DNA from: Rhodoferax sp.
GTDB taxonomy: Bacteria; Pseudomonadota; Gammaproteobacteria; Burkholderiales; Burkholderiaceae_C
Direction of reading: 5' to 3'
Length of the DNA stretch: 64,000 nt
Assembly (NCBI RefSeq): GCF_028714215.1
Contig: NZ_JAQTMS010000009.1
Location: 1-64,000, forward strand
Part shown: piece by piece, positions 7,669 through 17,576 of the stretch
Layout: each line of letters opens with the position of its first letter
Position numbering within the stretch: the stretch's first letter is position 1
The notes under the pieces: model-generated
Told to the model about the DNA's origin: nothing
What the model saw: only the letters and a program-made list of their open reading frames with translations
The model's database searches: none
Position numbers and translations under genes: made by a program

Positions 7669-9366
7669 ATGATCCGACTGACAGAGCTCAAGCTGGGGCT
7701 TGAGCACTCCGCCGAAGACCTCAACGCACTGATTCACAGCACACTGGCCGTAACGGCGGCCGACGTGGCGCAGTCCAGCATTTTCAAACGCAGTATTGAT
7801 GCGCGCAAAGCCGAACTGCGGGTGGTCTACATCGTCGATGTGGAGCTAAGCCCGGGGCTGGAGGCCACGTTGCTGGCCAAGTTTTCCGGCAACCCGCATA
7901 TCTTTGCCGCACCCGACCTGGCGTACCACCCGGTCGCTCAAGCCCCCATCAACTTCGGGCCGCGTCCGGTCGTGGTGGGCTTTGGTCCCTGCGGTATTTT
8001 TGCCGCCCTCATTCTGGCGCAAGCAGGCTTCAAGCCTATCGTGCTGGAGCGTGGCAAGACGGTGCGTGAACGCACCCAGGACACCTGGGGCCTGTGGCGC
8101 AAGCGCGAGCTCAACCCCGAATCGAACGTGCAATTCGGCGAGGGCGGCGCCGGCACTTTTTCCGACGGCAAGCTCTACAGCCAGATCAAGGACCCGCGGC
8201 ACCTCGGGCGCAAGGTCATGAACGAGTTCGTCAAGGCCGGCGCGCCGCCCGAGATCCTGGTCGATGCGCACCCCCACATAGGCACCTTCAAATTGGTCAA
8301 AGTGGTGGAGAACCTGCGCCAGCAGATCATCGCACTGGGCGGCGAAATCCGCTTTCAGCAGCGCGTCACCGATGTGCTGATCGAAGGTGCTGCCGATGAC
8401 CGCCAATTGCGTGGTTTGACGGTCTTGAACCAGGCGAGCGGTGAGTCCTATGAACTGCCTGCCGAGCAGGTGGTGCTGGCGCTGGGCCACAGTTCGCGCG
8501 ACACCTTCGCCATGCTGTACCGGCGCGGTGTCGCGATGGAAGCCAAACCGTTCTCGATCGGCTTTCGCATCGAGCACCCGCAAAGCCTGATCGACCGCGC
8601 CCGCTGGGGCCGCCATGCCGGTCACCCCAAGCTGGGCGCGGCCGACTACAAACTGGTGCACCACGCCAGCAATGGCCGCTCCGTGTACAGCTTTTGCATG
8701 TGTCCCGGCGGCACCGTGGTGGCGGCGACCTCCGAGATCGGTCGCGTGGTGACCAACGGCATGAGCCAGTATTCGCGCAACGAGCGCAATGCCAACGCCG
8801 GCATCGTGGTGGGCATTGAGCCCAGCGACTACCCGAGCGACGCCGCCGCCTTCCATGCCACCCTGGGCGACCAGGTGCCAAGCCAATTGACGCCCGGCAT
8901 GGCACAGCATCCGCTGGCCGGCATCGTGTTGCAGCGCCAGCTCGAATCGAATGCCTATGTGCTGGGCGGCGCCAACTACGACGCACCGGGGCAACTGCTG
9001 GGCGACTTCCTGGCGGGCCGGGCCTCGACCCAACTGGGCGAAGTGGAGCCCTCATACAAGCCGGGCGTCGAGCTGGTCGATCTGGGCAGCGCCCTGCCAG
9101 GCTACGCGATCGATGCGATCCGGCAGGCACTGCCCGCCTTTGGCCACAAGATCAAGGGTTTCGACCGGCCCGACGCGGTCCTCACCGGCGTGGAGACGCG
9201 CACCTCGTCACCGCTCAAAATGCCGCGCGGCGAGGATTTTCAGAGCAGCAACACGCGCGGACTCTATCCGGCCGGCGAAGGTGCCAGCTATGCCGGCGGT
9301 ATCCTGTCGGCCGGGGTGGATGGCATCAAGGTGGCCGAGGCGCTGGCCAGGAATTTGCTGGGCTGA
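7669..9366 (+). CDS. FAD-dependent dehydrogenase (COG2509 family)
   Basis: 565 residues. An N-terminal domain of about 95 residues (IRLTELKLGLEHSAEDL, FKRSIDARKAEL) precedes the FAD-binding fold VVVGFGPCGIFAALILAQAG. Later family landmarks are NVQFGEGGAGTFSDGKLYSQIKD, LALGHSSRDTF, FSIGFRIEHPQ, FCMCPGGTVV and the C-terminal LYPAGEGASYAGGILSAGVDG. The family is widespread and usually annotated as an uncharacterised FAD-utilising dehydrogenase; the physiological substrate is not established. The gene sits alone, tail to tail with the EamA transporter. Confidence 0.9.
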   Translation: MIRLTELKLGLEHSAEDLNALIHSTLAVTAADVAQSSIFKRSIDARKAELRVVYIVDVELSPGLEATLLAKFSGNPHIFAAPDLAYHPVAQAPINFGPRPVVVGFGPCGIFAALILAQAGFKPIVLERGKTVRERTQDTWGLWRKRELNPESNVQFGEGGAGTFSDGKLYSQIKDPRHLGRKVMNEFVKAGAPPEILVDAHPHIGTFKLVKVVENLRQQIIALGGEIRFQQRVTDVLIEGAADDRQLRGLTVLNQASGESYELPAEQVVLALGHSSRDTFAMLYRRGVAMEAKPFSIGFRIEHPQSLIDRARWGRHAGHPKLGAADYKLVHHASNGRSVYSFCMCPGGTVVAATSEIGRVVTNGMSQYSRNERNANAGIVVGIEPSDYPSDAAAFHATLGDQVPSQLTPGMAQHPLAGIVLQRQLESNAYVLGGANYDAPGQLLGDFLAGRASTQLGEVEPSYKPGVELVDLGSALPGYAIDAIRQALPAFGHKIKGFDRPDAVLTGVETRTSSPLKMPRGEDFQSSNTRGLYPAGEGASYAGGILSAGVDGIKVAEALARNLLG

Positions 9367-9370
9367 GCAC

Positions 9371-10255
9371 TCACGCTGCCGTTGGCGTTGCCGGGCGCGT
9401 GGCGCCCCACAGGCCGGCCAGACAAAACACGATGCCGGCAGTCGACACCAGCGTCGGACGCCAGCCCTCCAGCAGCGCCGACAGTAGCAGCGCAATCACC
9501 GGAATGATCATGCCTATGAGCGCGGCGCGCCCGGGTCCCTGGCGCTGCGCCAGCTTGAAGTAAAGCAGGAAGGCCACCACCGAACCGAAGGCGCTGAGGT
9601 AGACCAGCGACAGCCAGTAACTGGGACGCGAGTCCAGATGAAATGGCACCCCGCTGACGGCGGCTATCAGCAGCAGCGTGGCCGCGCCATAGCCCATGCT
9701 CCAGGCCAACAGCGGAATCAGTGCGGTGCCGCCACGGGTCAGGCGCAGCGTCATCATGTTGCCGACCGAGGCACAGGTGACCGCCAGCAAACCGATGCCG
9801 ACGGCGCCCAGCACCTCGGGGGCGGCACGGGTGGTCGCGATGTCGGGCCAGAAGATCAACACGATGCCCAGCACCCCCAGCGCTGCGGAGAACAGGAAGC
9901 GCCGGCTGATGGTCTGGCCAAAACACAGTGCGCCGCCGATGGCGTTGGTGAAAATCATCAGCGAAAACAACACCGCCATCAAACCCGAAGCGAGGTGTTT
10001 TTCGGCCTGGTAAGTGCTGATGTAGTTGAAGCCGTACTGCACCGCTCCGGTCGCCAACAGCCAGCCGTGCGCGCCCGGGCTGAACGCCAGCGACTCGCCG
10101 CGCCAGCGCGCAATGGCAAACAGCATCAGGCTGGCCAATCCAAAGCGCAGCGCCACCGAATGCAGCACCGCCACCTCGCCCAATTGGTACAGGATAGCGT
10201 GCCAGGTGGTGGCCCAGATCAGGGTCGGCACCCAGAACAGGAAACGGTCAGACAC
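9371..10255 (-). CDS. DMT-superfamily transporter (EamA domain)
   Basis: 294 residues with about ten hydrophobic segments arranged as two EamA repeats: the first from FWVPTLIWATTWHAILYQ, the second from VLGAVGIGLLAVTCASVGNM, ending with LLSALLEGW and a final segment near the C-terminus. Members export amino acids or other metabolites across the inner membrane; substrate unknown. Its stop is four bases from that of the convergent FAD dehydrogenase. Upstream (minus strand) lies htpX after 27 bases. Confidence 0.85.
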   Translation of the reverse strand: MSDRFLFWVPTLIWATTWHAILYQLGEVAVLHSVALRFGLASLMLFAIARWRGESLAFSPGAHGWLLATGAVQYGFNYISTYQAEKHLASGLMAVLFSLMIFTNAIGGALCFGQTISRRFLFSAALGVLGIVLIFWPDIATTRAAPEVLGAVGIGLLAVTCASVGNMMTLRLTRGGTALIPLLAWSMGYGAATLLLIAAVSGVPFHLDSRPSYWLSLVYLSAFGSVVAFLLYFKLAQRQGPGRAALIGMIIPVIALLLSALLEGWRPTLVSTAGIVFCLAGLWGATRPATPTAA

Positions 10256-10282
10256 GCACGGTCCACCCAGTGCTGTGGCGCA

Positions 10283-11158
10283 TCAAGTTGGCGCGTTTTG
10301 CAGCGCCGCGATGCGCTCTTCGATCGGCGGATGGGTGGCAAACAGTTGGCCGACGCCGCCGGCAATGCCGAACGCCGCCACGCTCTTGGGCAACTCTCCG
10401 GGCTGCATGCCGCCCAGGCGCGCCAAGGCGTTGATCATGGGTTGCCGGCGGCCCAGCAATTGGGCCGAACCGCCATCGGCGCGGAATTCGCGGTGCCGCG
10501 AGAACCAGGCCACCACCATGGAAGCGGCAAAACCGAGCACGATATCCAGCACGATGGTGGTGATCATGTAGCCGATGCCGGGCCCGCTGGAGCGCTCGTC
10601 GCCCTTGCGCAAAAAGCTGTCGACGGCGTAACCGATGACGCGGCTCAGGAACACCACAAAAGTATTCATCACGCCCTGGATCAGCGTCATGGTGACCATG
10701 TCGCCATTGGCCACGTGGGCGATTTCGTGGCCAATGACGGCCTCGATCTCTTCATGCGTCATGCCTTGCAGCAGCCCGGTGCTGACTGCCACCAGTGCCG
10801 AATTCTTGAAGGCGCCGGTGGCAAAAGCATTCGGATCGCCGTCAAAAATGCCTACTTCCGGCATGCCGATATGGGCCTTGTCGGCGAGTTTGCGCACCGT
10901 CTCCACAATCCAGGCTTCGTCGGCGTTTTGCGGCTGGTTGATGAGGCGCACGCCGGCCGTCCACTTGGCCATCGGCTTGCTGATCAAGAGCGAGATGATG
11001 GCGCCGCCAAAGCCCATGACCAGGGCAAAACCGAGCAACGAACCCAGGTTCAGCCCGTTGGCCGTCAGGTAGCGGTTGACGCCCAGCAAACTGGCCACGA
11101 TGCCCAGCACTGTCACCACCAACACGTTGGTCAATACAAACAAAAGAATGCGTTTCAT
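10283..11158 (-). CDS. htpX: Membrane protease HtpX
   Basis: The start at 11158 ([15 protein letters not shown]) opens with a transmembrane segment; the frame extends upstream to 11227 but without a better start. The zinc metalloprotease motif [14 protein letters not shown] is complete, followed by [10 protein letters not shown] and two further hydrophobic segments, and [14 protein letters not shown] supplies the third ligand region. 291 residues, standard for the family. HtpX degrades misfolded inner-membrane proteins and is commonly stress-induced. Confidence 0.95.
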   Translation of the reverse strand: MKRILLFVLTNVLVVTVLGIVASLLGVNRYLTANGLNLGSLLGFALVMGFGGAIISLLISKPMAKWTAGVRLINQPQNADEAWIVETVRKLADKAHIGMPEVGIFDGDPNAFATGAFKNSALVAVSTGLLQGMTHEEIEAVIGHEIAHVANGDMVTMTLIQGVMNTFVVFLSRVIGYAVDSFLRKGDERSSGPGIGYMITTIVLDIVLGFAASMVVAWFSRHREFRADGGSAQLLGRRQPMINALARLGGMQPGELPKSVAAFGIAGGVGQLFATHPPIEERIAALQNAPT

Positions 11159-11223
11159 GGTGTCCTTTAAATACGCCCGAAAGAGGCTGCCAGCCCCGGA
11201 TGGTAAGGGCTGGGCGACCGATT

Positions 11224-11979
11224 TCAAGGTCTGGGCGGTCGAAACACACTGGCGTCGGCGTAAAACGCCGGCTCTTCATTGGCCACCCACCAGCCGGGCA
11301 CACCCAGTACCGGCAAGTGCGCAAACGGCTTGCGCGCCAGTATTTCGGCACTCAGGTCCGAGGCCATCCAGTCATCCAGATCGGCCAGCGATGGGCCGCT
11401 CGGCTGTGCCCGGTAGACATGGGCCGTGATGGCTTTTCGGGGCGCCACCAGTTTCTCCAGCAAGGCGTGGCCGAACAACAGCAAATGCGCCTCTTGCCAC
11501 AAGGGACGCAGATCGACGAACAAGGCGTGCCAGTCCTTGGCGGCCAGCGCCTGCCACAGCGCATCGGGCGCTTGCAGCCAGGCGGCGTTCTCGTCAAACA
11601 GTGTCAAGGCGTCACGCGCCGGACCACGCACCGGCTGGATGCCGGTCTGTGCAATCTGTGCCCGGTGCAACTGATTGAGCCGCTGCTTGGTCAGGGGGAA
11701 GCGCAGCCAGGCCAGGCCATTGAAGAAATCGTGCAAACCGTCGCGCGTCGGCACACAGCCGGTATCGAAGATGTACTGCTCGTAGGCCACCCCATCGGGC
11801 AGCTCGCCTTGTGGCACAAAACGCACCGGAAAATGGGGCCTGTCCAGCGCCGCCTGATTCAGCGCTGCCGGCTGCGACTGACCGGCCGCCACGCGTTGCA
11901 CCACGGCCTGGCCGACTGCGCGCCAGGGCGCCAGCCAGGGCGCGGTCCAGTCGATCTCCTGGATCAGGCCAAGCGCCAC
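11224..11979 (-). CDS. DUF3025 domain-containing protein
   Basis: The frame is open to 12213, but that region overlaps pyrC. The likely start is GTG 11979, read within the last codons of pyrC (ATGCCGTGGCGC), giving [11 protein letters not shown] and a 16-base overlap. Family-like segments are [44 protein letters not shown] and [17 protein letters not shown]3025 proteins are common in Burkholderiales next to pyrC. Function is unknown; translational coupling with pyrC is implied by the overlap. Confidence 0.8.
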   Translation of the reverse strand: MALGLIQEIDWTAPWLAPWRAVGQAVVQRVAAGQSQPAALNQAALDRPHFPVRFVPQGELPDGVAYEQYIFDTGCVPTRDGLHDFFNGLAWLRFPLTKQRLNQLHRAQIAQTGIQPVRGPARDALTLFDENAAWLQAPDALWQALAAKDWHALFVDLRPLWQEAHLLLFGHALLEKLVAPRKAITAHVYRAQPSGPSLADLDDWMASDLSAEILARKPFAHLPVLGVPGWWVANEEPAFYADASVFRPPRP

Positions 11980-12995
11980 GGCATGGTCTCGCCGGCGCGC
12001 AGGGGCTTGAGCTGCGCCTCGCCAAAGGCAAAACTCTGGGGCACCGTCCAGGCTTCGCGCTTGAGGGTGACATGGCCGGTGTTGCGCGGCAGGCCATAAA
12101 AATCGGCGCCGTTGAAACTGGCAAAAGCCTCCAGCTGGTCCAGCGCACCGGCCGCATCGAACGCTTCGGCGTACATCTCCAGGGCGGCATGCGCCGTGTA
12201 GCAACCGGCGCAACCGCTGGCGTTTTCTTTCAAGTGCGCCGGGTGCGGCGCGCTGTCACTGCCCAGGAAGAACTTGGCGGAACCGCTGGTGGCAGCAGCC
12301 ACCAAAGCCAGGCGGTGGGTCTCGCGCTTCAAGACCGGCAGACAGTAGTAATGCGGCCGGATGCCGCCCGTGAAAATGGCGTTGCGGTTGTACAGCAGAT
12401 GGTGCGCCGTGATGCTGGCCGCGGTGAAGCGGTCCGACTGCTGCACGTATTGCACGGCCTCCAGCGTGGTGATGTGCTCGAAGACGATTTTCAGCTCCGG
12501 AAAATCACGCCGCAAGGGAATCAACTGGGTCTCGATGAAGACCGCTTCGCGGTCGAACAGATCGACCTCGGGCGCCGTCACCTCACCGTGCACCAGCAGC
12601 AACAAACCGGCGCGCTGCATCGCCTCCAGCGTTTTGTAGGTCTTACGCAAATCAGTCACGCCGGCGTCGCTGTTGGTGGTGGCGCCTGCGGGATAGAGCT
12701 TGACGGCCACCACGCCGGCGTCGCGGGCACGTTGGATTTCATCCGGCGGCAAATTGTCAGTGAGGTACAGCGTCATCAAGGGCTCGAACTGCCGGCCCTG
12801 CGGCACGGCGGCCTGGATGCGCGCCTTGTAGGCCAAGGCAGCGGCAGTGCTGGTGACCGGCGGCCGCAGATTGGGCATGATGATGGCACGGCCGAACTGG
12901 GCCGCGCTATGCGGCACCACCCAGCGCAAGGCAGCGTCATCGCGCACATGCAAGTGCCAGTCGTCGGGTCGGGTCAGGGTAATGGTTTGCGTCAT
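11964..12995 (-). CDS. pyrC: Dihydroorotase, type II
   Basis: The start at 12995 ([19 protein letters not shown]) fits the family; the extension to 13130 is rejected. Metal ligands and active site appear in order: HLHVRD, the lysine that is carbamylated in this family in VKLYPAG, HGEVT and FEHITTLEA, then FLGSDSAPH with the catalytic Asp. 343 residues. The enzyme closes N-carbamoyl-aspartate to dihydroorotate in pyrimidine synthesis. Its 5' end overlaps the end of the upstream ATPase gene by four bases; its 3' end overlaps DUF3025. Confidence 0.95.
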   Translation of the reverse strand: MTQTITLTRPDDWHLHVRDDAALRWVVPHSAAQFGRAIIMPNLRPPVTSTAAALAYKARIQAAVPQGRQFEPLMTLYLTDNLPPDEIQRARDAGVVAVKLYPAGATTNSDAGVTDLRKTYKTLEAMQRAGLLLLVHGEVTAPEVDLFDREAVFIETQLIPLRRDFPELKIVFEHITTLEAVQYVQQSDRFTAASITAHHLLYNRNAIFTGGIRPHYYCLPVLKRETHRLALVAAATSGSAKFFLGSDSAPHPAHLKENASGCAGCYTAHAALEMYAEAFDAAGALDQLEAFASFNGADFYGLPRNTGHVTLKREAWTVPQSFAFGEAQLKPLRAGETMPWRLA

Positions 12996-14179
12996 CCCGC
13001 TATTGTCCCCACTACTTGAGCTCCCAGCGTGTGCCAGGCCCGGACTTGCACATTTTTGACTGAATAACTGTCTTGCCCTCCATACACCAGCACCGGGTCG
13101 GCGGCAGCCGCGCCGGCATAGCGTTGCCAACGCTGACAGGCATGCACCCAGTCGGACGCAAAGGTGGCCCCCGACTTGATCTCCACGGCATGCAGTTTGC
13201 CCGCGTGTTCAAACAGCAAATCGACTTCCGTGCCATGGTTATCGCGCCAAAAGTAGATATCGGCCGGCAAGCCTTGATTCCATCGGTGTTTAAGGGTCTC
13301 GCTCACCACCCACGACTCAAAAATGGGACCGCGCAAGGCGTGGATGGCCAGGGTTTCGGAGCTGTCGACGCGCAACAGATGGCACAGCAAGCCGGTATCC
13401 AGAAAATACAGCTTGGGCATCTTGACCAATCGCTTGCCAAAGTTCTGGTGGTAGGGCTGCAACAGGTACACCACGTAGCTGGCTTCCAGGACGGTCAGCC
13501 AGCTGCGCGCTGTGGTGTGGCTAATGCCGCAGTCTGCCGCCAAGGCAGACAGGTTCAGCAACTGGCCCGTGCGTGCTGCACACATCAACACAAAACGCTG
13601 AAACAAGGACAGATTCGAAACTTCGAGCACCTGCCGGACATCGCGCTCAACGTAGGTCGCCGCATAGGCGCTCAACCACTGGGCCGGCCGATCAAGTTGC
13701 CGCCGCCGGTCATACAAGGCCGGGTAACCACCCAGCCATATGGTCTGCTCCAGTGTTTTGGGGTTCAAGCCGGCGGCTGCTAGCTCACCCAGCGAGAGTG
13801 GCAGCAACTGCACCAAGCCGACCCGTCCGGCCAGTGACTGGGTGATACTCCCCAGCAAACCAAACTGCTGCGAGCCTGTGATGACAAACTCTCCCATCCG
13901 GGCACGCTGGTCGACCACACCTTGCAGATAAGAAAAAATCTCCGGACAACGCTGCACTTCGTCGAGCACTGCGCCATTCGGCAAGAGTGCGAAAAACTGC
14001 CGCGGGTCGGCCATGACCCGCTGGCGAATTTCAAGATCTTCAAGGGAAAAATAGGGTTTGTCAGGGAACGCCTGGCGCGCCAGTGTTGTTTTGCCGGATT
14101 GACGCGGACCGGTCAAGGCCACAACCGGGAAACCCTTGGCCATCTGCCCAAGCAACCGCGAAGCCTGACGGTGAATCAT
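12992..14179 (-). CDS. AAA ATPase with DUF4143 domain
   Basis: 395 residues beginning [34 protein letters not shown], with the Walker A loop at about residues 24-31 and a Walker B-like [18 protein letters not shown]. The C-terminal half has the DUF4143 signatures [25 protein letters not shown] and a PD-(D/E)XK-like [21 protein letters not shown]. Proteins of this family are patchily distributed accessory ATPases of unclear role. It sits upstream of pyrC with a four-base overlap. A 10-base inverted repeat lies just before its start codon. Confidence 0.85.
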   Translation of the reverse strand: MIHRQASRLLGQMAKGFPVVALTGPRQSGKTTLARQAFPDKPYFSLEDLEIRQRVMADPRQFFALLPNGAVLDEVQRCPEIFSYLQGVVDQRARMGEFVITGSQQFGLLGSITQSLAGRVGLVQLLPLSLGELAAAGLNPKTLEQTIWLGGYPALYDRRRQLDRPAQWLSAYAATYVERDVRQVLEVSNLSLFQRFVLMCAARTGQLLNLSALAADCGISHTTARSWLTVLEASYVVYLLQPYHQNFGKRLVKMPKLYFLDTGLLCHLLRVDSSETLAIHALRGPIFESWVVSETLKHRWNQGLPADIYFWRDNHGTEVDLLFEHAGKLHAVEIKSGATFASDWVHACQRWQRYAGAAAADPVLVYGGQDSYSVKNVQVRAWHTLGAQVVGTIAG

Positions 14180-14180
14180 T

Positions 14181-14215
14181 TGTACAATTTCACTTTCTAA
14201 AACTCAAATTGTACA
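14181..14215. promoter_or_regulatory. Perfect 10-base inverted repeat before the DUF4143 ATPase gene
   Basis: TGTACAATTT at 14181-14190 is matched exactly by AAATTGTACA at 14206-14215, with a 15-base spacer. Each arm contains the self-palindrome TTGTACAA or its near copy. It lies one base upstream of the ATPase start codon on the minus strand and downstream of the aldo-keto reductase stop. This is a likely operator; a weak terminator for the reductase gene is the alternative. Confidence 0.5.
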
Positions 14216-14233
14216 GATTGAGCGCGATCCAGA

Positions 14234-15250
14234 TCAAGCCGGCAAATTCCCGCGCAACCGGCCATCGAGCGGGTAGGCCGGGTCGGTATAGCCGGGGGTG
14301 GACGGGTGGCCCGGCTTGACCAGGCTGTCCACCAGCGCCTCGTCCTCCAGGGTGAACACATAGTCCAGCGCCGGCCGGTAGTCTTGCCATTGCGCCAGCG
14401 TGCGCGGTCCGGCAATCACCGAGCTGACCACCGGGTTGGCCAGCACCCAGGCGGTGGCGAACTGCGCCAGGCTGATGCCCTTGGCCTTGGCATGGTGCTT
14501 GAGCTGCTGCGCAATATGCAGCGACTCTTCGCGGAACTCGGTCTCGGCCATGCGCTGGTCGGCGCGGCCGGCGCGGCTGGCGGGGTCGGGCGTCTGGCCC
14601 GGCTGGTACTTGCCGGTGAGCACGCCGCGCGCGATCGGGCTGTAAGGCGTGACGCCAATGCCATAGTGCGCGCAGGCCGGCAGCACCTCGACCTCGGGCA
14701 TGCGGTTGAGCAGGTTGTAGTAAGGCTGGCACACCACCGGCGCCGGCATGCCAAGCTGCCCGACCAGCCTCATCATTTCGGCAATGCGCCAGCCGCGGAA
14801 GTTGGAGATGCCCCAGTAGCGGATCTGGCCGGCGCGCAGCATGGCATCGAGCGCCCGTAAAGGCTCTTCCAGGTTCATGCCGTTGTAGTCGCGGTGCAGG
14901 TACAGGATGTCCAGGTAATCGGTTTGCAGGCGCGCCAGCGAAGCCGCCACCTCGCGCAGCATCCAGCTGCGCGAGTATTGGCCCTCGTTGACCCGCTCCG
15001 ACATCTTGTTGCCCAGCTTGCTGGCCAGCACCCAGTCCTGGCGCTGGCCCTTGAGCAACTCGCCGACCATGGTCTCGGCGCCGCCCTTGGAATAGACGTC
15101 GGCGGTGTCGATGTAGTTCACGCCATGGGCGTGGGCGTCGGCCACGATGGCGGCAGCCTCCTCGCGACCGGTCTGGTCACCGAACATCATGGTGCCCAGG
15201 CAGAGGGCGGAGACTTGCAGTTGGCTGTTGCCGAGAGAGCGGTATTGCAT
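14234..15250 (-). CDS. Aldo/keto reductase
   Basis: 338 residues with the catalytic tetrad in context: Asp and Tyr in NYIDTADVYSKG, Lys in LASKLGNKM, His in DILYLHRDYNG. The C-terminal region has the NADPH-binding pattern SSVIAGPRTLAQWQDY. It belongs to the soluble (alpha/beta)8-barrel oxidoreductases that reduce aldehydes or ketones with NADPH; the substrate is unknown. It starts MQYRSLGNSQLQVSALCLG, the usual family start. It is a single gene between the enoyl-CoA hydratase and the ATPase. Confidence 0.9.
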   Translation of the reverse strand: MQYRSLGNSQLQVSALCLGTMMFGDQTGREEAAAIVADAHAHGVNYIDTADVYSKGGAETMVGELLKGQRQDWVLASKLGNKMSERVNEGQYSRSWMLREVAASLARLQTDYLDILYLHRDYNGMNLEEPLRALDAMLRAGQIRYWGISNFRGWRIAEMMRLVGQLGMPAPVVCQPYYNLLNRMPEVEVLPACAHYGIGVTPYSPIARGVLTGKYQPGQTPDPASRAGRADQRMAETEFREESLHIAQQLKHHAKAKGISLAQFATAWVLANPVVSSVIAGPRTLAQWQDYRPALDYVFTLEDEALVDSLVKPGHPSTPGYTDPAYPLDGRLRGNLPA

Positions 15251-15325
15251 GGAAATCTTCAGAGTGGAGGGGGAAAACTTGCAGTCTATGCCAAAGCCGA
15301 CCGGGAACAGGTCAGGCTTGCTCTT

Positions 15326-16174
15326 TCAGCGCGACACATGAGGCGCGATCGGCGCGCCAGAATCGCGCTCTTCGACCGCCTGCTTGAAGCCCACCGCCTC
15401 GGCGCGCTGCTTGAACCACTGGCCTTCGGGCGAATGGCGCGCCGCGCCGTCGAACAGGGTGGCGAACATTTGCGTGGTCGTCAGGCCCATGTTGTCGAAC
15501 GCCGAATTGATCATCAGCTTGCTCATCATGAGCTGGTTGCGCGGCACGCTGGAAATGCGCTGCGCCAGACGCTCGACGTAAACGTCTAGCTCAGCCTCCG
15601 GCACCGCATCCAGCACCAACCCCATGTCCTTGGCCTGCATGCCGGTCACCAGATCGCCGGTAAACAGCATGCGCTTGGCGCGCTCGGCACCCAGGCGATA
15701 GACCCACATCGCCGGCGTCGGTATGCCCCAGACCCGCGCCGGCGGATAGCCGATCTTGGCGTCCTCGGCCATCACCACCATGTCGCAGCACAAGGCAATG
15801 TCGCTGCCGCCGGCCACGGCATGGCCATGGACCCTCGCGATGGTGGGTTTGTAAGAGCGCCACAGCGACATGAACTTCTGCGTGTTGCCGTACATCAGCT
15901 CGAAGTCGATCATGCTGTCCCAAGGCATTTCCTGCTGGCCCGGGTTGGCGCCGGGCGTCTGGGCATAGTGCTTGAGGTCGTAGCCGGCGCAGAAAGCGCG
16001 CCCGGCACCGGTCAGGACGATGACGTGCACGCCCTTGTCCTTGTTGGCCAGCGCCACCGCCTCGGCGATCTCGGTGGGCATCTGGTCGTCGATCGCGTTC
16101 AGCCGCTCCGGGCGGTTCAGCGTGATGGTGGCGACGCGGCCCTCGACAGCGTACGCAATACTTTTGAAAGACAT
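15326..16174 (-). CDS. Enoyl-CoA hydratase/isomerase family protein
   Basis: ATG 16174 (MSFKSIAYAVEGRVATITLNRPERLNAID) is preceded by AGGAGGCACC, a strong ribosome site, so the long extension to 16333 is rejected. The oxyanion-hole segments are RAFCAGYDLKHY and HGHAVAGGSDIALCCDMV. The usual catalytic region reads AKIGYPPARVWGIPT, with no clear Glu pair, so the reaction may be an isomerase, hydrolase or other crotonase chemistry. 282 residues, cytoplasmic. The neighbours do not define a pathway. Confidence 0.85.
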   Translation of the reverse strand: MSFKSIAYAVEGRVATITLNRPERLNAIDDQMPTEIAEAVALANKDKGVHVIVLTGAGRAFCAGYDLKHYAQTPGANPGQQEMPWDSMIDFELMYGNTQKFMSLWRSYKPTIARVHGHAVAGGSDIALCCDMVVMAEDAKIGYPPARVWGIPTPAMWVYRLGAERAKRMLFTGDLVTGMQAKDMGLVLDAVPEAELDVYVERLAQRISSVPRNQLMMSKLMINSAFDNMGLTTTQMFATLFDGAARHSPEGQWFKQRAEAVGFKQAVEERDSGAPIAPHVSR

Positions 16175-16260
16175 GGTGCCTCCTGAAGGTGTTGGTAATT
16201 GTTGCATAGCGGACCCGCTTGAGGCGTCCGCGCCACACCGACCACACCCGGTGCGCCGAC

Positions 16261-17103
16261 TTACTTGCTGGAATGGTCGACGTTGATAAACGGCGTGGCG
16301 CCGCCGGTCACGCTGGGCAGCTTGCCATCCCATTTGGCAATCGCGGCACGTTCATTTTCGATGCGCCGCAGCGACAACAACTCGGGCGTGATCTGCATCC
16401 GCTGCACCGCCAGCGCTTCAGCCTCGGCCTTGGCGCCCACCACTTTTTGCTGCGCTTCCACCTGCAGGCGCTGCAAGTCGCGCTCGGCCTGCTGCTTTTG
16501 CTGTTCCGCCTTCACCTTGTTTTCAATGGCATCGGAAAAGCTCTTGGAAAACGCAAAGTTGATCAAATTGAATTCGTCCAGCACCAGGCCGTGGCGCACC
16601 ATCTTTTGTTTCAGCAGCGCGGCAATCTGATCCCGCACCACCGTGCGCTGGGTGATCAATTCTTCCGCGGTGAAAAGAGCCGTGACGGCCTTGACCGACT
16701 CATGGGTCGCAGGAATGATGATGCGCGCGGCCAGGATGTCGGTCGACGGCCCCACATTCTTGAACGCCTCCACGGCAAACGCCGGGTCGAGGTGGTAGTT
16801 GATGGCCACTTTGGTGTGCACCGTCTGCAGATCCTTGGACGCCGCATCGCCGTCCCCTTCGCCGTTCTGGATCTGCACATTCATCAGGTTCATGGACTGG
16901 GCGATGGGCCAGCGGAAATGCAAACCGGGCTCATACAACGCATCGCGCGCCGAGCCAAATGTCGTCATCACGCCCCGGCTACCGGCGGGCACGATCGCCA
17001 CCGGCGCCAGCAGCGCGATCACCACGCACGCCCCCACGAAGAACGTGATTTTCTTGGCCCAACCACCGTCCCGCACACCAGCCAATTGATCGATGAACGC
17101 CAT
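16261..17103 (-). CDS. Prohibitin-like SPFH/band 7 membrane protein
   Basis: 280 residues with one N-terminal transmembrane segment (ITFFVGACVVIALLAPVAIV), followed by the SPFH domain: VPAGSRGVMTTFG, EPGLHFRWP, TVHTKVAINYHLDP. A long charged coiled coil (ENKVKAEQQKQQAERDLQRLQVEAQQK, residues about 190-245) follows. Prohibitins form ring-like membrane assemblies and modulate membrane proteases and lipid organisation. It stands alone here; HtpX is also nearby on the same strand, but no operon link is seen. Confidence 0.88.
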   Translation of the reverse strand: MAFIDQLAGVRDGGWAKKITFFVGACVVIALLAPVAIVPAGSRGVMTTFGSARDALYEPGLHFRWPIAQSMNLMNVQIQNGEGDGDAASKDLQTVHTKVAINYHLDPAFAVEAFKNVGPSTDILAARIIIPATHESVKAVTALFTAEELITQRTVVRDQIAALLKQKMVRHGLVLDEFNLINFAFSKSFSDAIENKVKAEQQKQQAERDLQRLQVEAQQKVVGAKAEAEALAVQRMQITPELLSLRRIENERAAIAKWDGKLPSVTGGATPFINVDHSSK

Positions 17104-17208
17104 GAAACACCTCCCTTTATAGTCCGTAATAATGAAACGGCGGCCATCCGACTGGCCTGCCGTGGCCGCAGTATCGCAGTTTGGGTTCGATCAAAGCGGT
17201 TTGGACTC

Positions 17209-17544
17209 TCAGGCAAACACCACATTCACCCGGCCCGCCACGCCAGCCACGGCACGGCGGCGGGCGGGTTTGACCACGATGTCGATATCGCGCCCGAGCC
17301 GGGCCAGACATTCAAGCATCTTGGCCTCGCTGATGCCCCTGAATTGACCGCGCAGCAACATGGACACCTTGGGCTGGGGCATGGCCAGCAGCTCGGCGGC
17401 TTGTTGCTGGGTCAGGTTTTGGCGCTTGATGATGTCGCCAATTTTGCTGGCCAGTTTGGCCTTGACCAGCATCTCTTGCGCGTCGGCCATGCCCAGGTCG
17501 GCGTAGACGTTGCCGCTGCCTTGTTCAAGGGTGATGGTGCTCAT
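17209..17544 (-). CDS. XRE-family antitoxin (HigA-like)
   Basis: The start at 17544 (MSTITLEQGSGNVYADLGMADAQEM) matches the N-terminus of antitoxins encoded after RelE-type toxins. The helix-turn-helix is ASKIGDIIKRQNLTQQQAAELLAMPQPKVSMLLRG. A basic tail (VKPARRRAVAGVAGRV) follows. 111 residues. It should neutralise the toxin encoded just upstream and repress the shared promoter. The gap to the toxin gene is 32 bases. Confidence 0.85.
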   Translation of the reverse strand: MSTITLEQGSGNVYADLGMADAQEMLVKAKLASKIGDIIKRQNLTQQQAAELLAMPQPKVSMLLRGQFRGISEAKMLECLARLGRDIDIVVKPARRRAVAGVAGRVNVVFA

Positions 17545-17576
17545 GGGGAAACTCCTGCAAATAGGTGGGTTGATCT

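Noticed and set aside
9638-11170. 510-residue plus-strand frame
   Set aside because: Antisense to the EamA transporter and htpX; composition rich in Gln/His/Arg, no domain.
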